From Roseibium sp. HPY-6 (GTDB taxonomy: Bacteria > Pseudomonadota > Alphaproteobacteria > Rhizobiales > Stappiaceae): 64,000 bases of DNA. Positions 61,916 to 64,000 of the stretch are shown piece by piece. A program made the translations under genes and the position numbers. Every line of letters begins with the position of its first letter. The stretch's first letter is position 1. The stretch spans positions 2,277,793 to 2,341,792 of the forward strand of contig NZ_JBEWCD010000002.1 of assembly GCF_040530035.1 (NCBI RefSeq). The letters run 5' to 3'. The notes below the pieces were generated by a model. It did not search any database, was not told the DNA's origin, and saw only the letters and a list, made by a program, of their open reading frames with translations.

Positions 61916-63121
61916 ATGAAACTCAAGGGCTTGATGCTCGGCGTGGCAGCTGCTGCTACCGCTACCACCGCTCAGGCAGCCGATCTTCCGGTTGCTCCGG
62001 AGCCGGTTGACTACGTTCGCGTCTGTGACGCTTACGGCTCTCGCTTCTACTACATCCCGGGCACTGAAACCTGCCTGCGCGTTGGTGGCCGTCTGCGTAC
62101 GCAGTTCATCGCCAACAACGTTTTGGAAGATGGCCCGTGGGGCGATCGTGACTCTGACGGTTACGAGTGGCTGACACGCGGCTACGCTTACCTCGATGCC
62201 CGTAACGCCACCGAATTCGGCACTCTGCGTGCCTATGTCGGTCTGCGCATGGACATCACCAATGGCGTAAGCGGCTTCAAGCTCGACGCTGGTTACATCC
62301 AGTGGGGCGGCCTGACAGCTGGTTACCTCGGTTCAAACTTCAACATCTACACCGGTCAGACATTCATGGGTGTTGTCACACGTGACTGGTCAGACTCCAC
62401 CGTCAACCAGCTCGCTTACACTGCTGCTTTCGGCAACGGCTTCTCCGCAACGATCGCTGTTGAAGATCGTTCCGGCCGTGAAGTCGGTGCATACGGCGGC
62501 ACGCGTGCTCCTGACCTCGTTGCTGCACTCGGCCTGTCCCAGGGCTGGGGTTCTGCACAGCTCTCCGGTGCTCTGCATCAGGTTTACCCAGATGCAGCGT
62601 TCAACAGCACGAATGCTTCTGGTGACGAAGACAGCTTCGGCTGGGCAATCGGCGCTGGTGTGAACGTCAACCTGCCGTTCGCCAACCCTGGTTCGAACAT
62701 CTACTTCCAGGGCTTCTACGCTGACGGCGCTCTGTCTTACATCGGTAACGGCATCACCAGTCTTTCAGTCGTAAACTCTGCGACAGGTGCGACTGTTGGT
62801 TCCGTATCTGATTACGGTGGAAACGGTGACACAAGCACTGGCTACTCCCTGTCTGCTGGTGTTTACATTCAGGCAACTCCGACCATCGGCCTTGCAGTTG
62901 ACGGCTCTTATGCACACGTCGATCAGGAAGATGTCTTTGGAACGGCTGATGCGGACATCGACCGTTGGGCAATCGACGGTTCGGTACAGTGGGAGCCAGT
63001 CTCTGGCTTCGTCATGGGTGCTGACGTCGGTTATTCCAATTCAAGCGCGGATGTCAGTGGTGTAGACATTGACGATCTGGACGAACTGAAGTTCGGTGTT
63101 CGTATGCAGCGCACTTTCTAA
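61916..63121 (+). CDS. alphaproteobacterial porin (Porin_2 family)
   Basis: A 401-residue outer-membrane porin. The signal peptide (MKLKGLMLGVAAAATATTAQAADLPV) is followed by the family-specific VCDAYGSRFYYIPGTETCLRVGGRLRTQF, with two Cys that are conserved in Porin_2 proteins. The body alternates short beta strands and loops (LRAYVGLRMDITNG, GLTAGYLGSNFNIYTG), and the C-terminal strand ends KFGVRMQRTF, with a terminal Phe as expected for outer-membrane insertion. ATG 61916 has GGAGG 6 bases upstream. The gene is strongly codon-biased compared with its neighbours, as expected for an abundant protein. It is terminated by a strong hairpin. Confidence 0.95.
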   Translation: MKLKGLMLGVAAAATATTAQAADLPVAPEPVDYVRVCDAYGSRFYYIPGTETCLRVGGRLRTQFIANNVLEDGPWGDRDSDGYEWLTRGYAYLDARNATEFGTLRAYVGLRMDITNGVSGFKLDAGYIQWGGLTAGYLGSNFNIYTGQTFMGVVTRDWSDSTVNQLAYTAAFGNGFSATIAVEDRSGREVGAYGGTRAPDLVAALGLSQGWGSAQLSGALHQVYPDAAFNSTNASGDEDSFGWAIGAGVNVNLPFANPGSNIYFQGFYADGALSYIGNGITSLSVVNSATGATVGSVSDYGGNGDTSTGYSLSAGVYIQATPTIGLAVDGSYAHVDQEDVFGTADADIDRWAIDGSVQWEPVSGFVMGADVGYSNSSADVSGVDIDDLDELKFGVRMQRTF

Positions 63122-63146
63122 TCAAATCTCTCAAGAGGTTTGATGG

Positions 63147-63172
63147 AAAACCCGGCGGAAACGCCGGGTTTT
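63147..63172 (+). terminator. strong rho-independent terminator after the porin
   Basis: AAAACCCGGCG / CGCCGGGTTTT form a perfect 11-base-pair stem with a GAAA tetraloop, followed by CTTTTTT. It lies 26 bases after the porin stop. The symmetrical A-run would also serve the convergent hydrolase gene (ends 63271). Confidence 0.93.
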
Positions 63173-63270
63173 CTTTTTTCGTTTCAGCGACAAGTCCGAG
63201 ATTTCAACTTGGTGCAAGATGCACGGACATCTCGATTGCGTTTTTCAAGCCGGTTTCAACTGGATCGTTC

Positions 63271-64000
63271 TTATAGCTGCGCCAAAAATCCAGCGATCGC
63301 CTCATGAGTGGCCGCTTCCCACAAAACGGGAGCATGACCCTGTCCCGGGATCGTAATCAAACACGCGTTTGGGTGTTTATCGACCATCTTTTTGCAAGTG
63401 TCCGCGCTTAGAAGATCCGAATGCTCTCCGTGAATCACCATGACCGGCCTATCTGAGAGTTTCTCATAAAGGGGCCACAGGTCGGGAGCGGGCGCGGCGT
63501 CGTCGAGGCTGGCCAGTTGGTGTGCCAGGGCCGGATCATAGTCCATTACAACCTTGTCGTTTTGTTCCGAGGCAAGTTGACCGGCAAGCTTCAGCCATTC
63601 CGGCTTGGTGAATGCCGGGAACTGGTGTCCGATTGTATGCTCGAGGTTTTGCGCAACTTCTTCTTTTGATCCGCTCGTCATGTTGCGTCCGAGGGTCGCT
63701 GCGATTCTGTGTATCGCGCGCATTTCGATGTGGGGACCTATATCGTTGAAAATGACGGCGGCCATGCGGTCTGCAGAAAATCTGTAGCTCATCGCAAGCG
63801 CATGCAGTCCGCCGCGAGACGTCCCGAGCACTGCAAAACGGGTTAAGCCAAGACGCTCGATCGCAAGCGCAATGTCGTTTTCTTCGATGGGCAGAGCGTA
63901 GTTTCGCCAGTCCTTGTCCCAATCGCTTTTGCCCCGTCCACGATAGTCGAGCGCGATCACGCGATGATTTTTTGAATGAAGAAACGCAGCTATATCATTG
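63271..64000 (-). CDS. alpha/beta hydrolase (partial, 5' end outside window)
   Basis: A hydrolase of the alpha/beta fold; its 5' end lies beyond the window because the frame is open to the edge (NDIAAFLHSKNHRVIALDYRGRGKSD reading inward). The nucleophile Ser is in AVLGTSRGGLHALAMSY, the acid region is PVMVIHGEHSDLLS, and the catalytic His is in ITIPGQGHAPVLWE. The oxyanion-side Asp/Arg pattern DYRGRGKSDWD is typical. Substrate is unknown. It is convergent with the porin. Confidence 0.85.
   Translation of the reverse strand, partial: NDIAAFLHSKNHRVIALDYRGRGKSDWDKDWRNYALPIEENDIALAIERLGLTRFAVLGTSRGGLHALAMSYRFSADRMAAVIFNDIGPHIEMRAIHRIAATLGRNMTSGSKEEVAQNLEHTIGHQFPAFTKPEWLKLAGQLASEQNDKVVMDYDPALAHQLASLDDAAPAPDLWPLYEKLSDRPVMVIHGEHSDLLSADTCKKMVDKHPNACLITIPGQGHAPVLWEAATHEAIAGFLAQL

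Overview
The window looks like chromosomal DNA from a marine-type alphaproteobacterium of the order Hyphomicrobiales, most like the Roseibium/Labrenzia/Stappia group. The grounds are the Porin_2-type porin, the many TRAP transporters, ergothioneine genes, a methanethiol-oxidase homologue, fairly high GC and tightly overlapping operons. This placement is inference from gene content. I see no rRNA, tRNA, CRISPR array, insertion sequence or phage gene.

Left part (1-22 kb). The minus strand opens with the proton-translocating transhydrogenase pntAB (pntB runs off the edge) and a YghU-type glutathione transferase. On the plus strand follow a SELENBP1/methanethiol-oxidase homologue and a small membrane protein. 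Next come a divergent pair, an M24 enzyme close to the DMSP lyase DddP but lacking its catalytic Asp, and a LysR regulator. A GGDEF-EAL receptor is co-transcribed with a periplasmic binding protein. A TAXI-type TRAP operon (RpiR regulator, binding protein, fused permease, universal stress protein) is followed by LysE, ergothioneine egtB-egtD, and a TetR-YciI pair behind twin operators.

Middle (22-46 kb). Methionyl-tRNA synthetase, a YeiH exporter, a MauG-like dihaem protein and a Sel1 protein precede the most interesting block (27.2-35.1 kb). That block is a six-gene minus-strand operon of flavin-dependent monooxygenase, aldo/keto reductase, flavin reductase and the three TRAP subunits DctQ, DctM and DctP. 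It is divergent from a GntR regulator and a Gfo/Idh/MocA protein. The first three genes match the order and families of the sulfo-SMO pathway (SmoC, SmoB, SmoA) that desulfonates sulfoquinovose. I propose a variant in which a TRAP importer replaces the ABC importer and a GH188-type NAD-dependent enzyme replaces the GH31 sulfoquinovosidase. Then come a large secreted SH3 protein, an Lrp regulator divergent from an aminotransferase plus class II amidotransferase pair, a SABATH-type methyltransferase and several small metabolic or regulatory genes.

Right part (46-64 kb). A phosphonate ABC transporter operon phnCDEE sits behind two PhoB-box-like sites and is divergent from a phosphonate-associated hexapeptide acyltransferase. 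After it come an isochorismatase-fold hydrolase, a lytic transglycosylase, an orphan ParA, the alpha-2-macroglobulin/PbpC pair, a porin preceded by a decayed porin tail, and an alpha/beta hydrolase cut by the window end.

Several genes handle organic sulfur (methanethiol oxidase, DddP-like protein, ergothioneine, sulfonate monooxygenase, YeiH). They lie in separate operons, so any joint role is inference.
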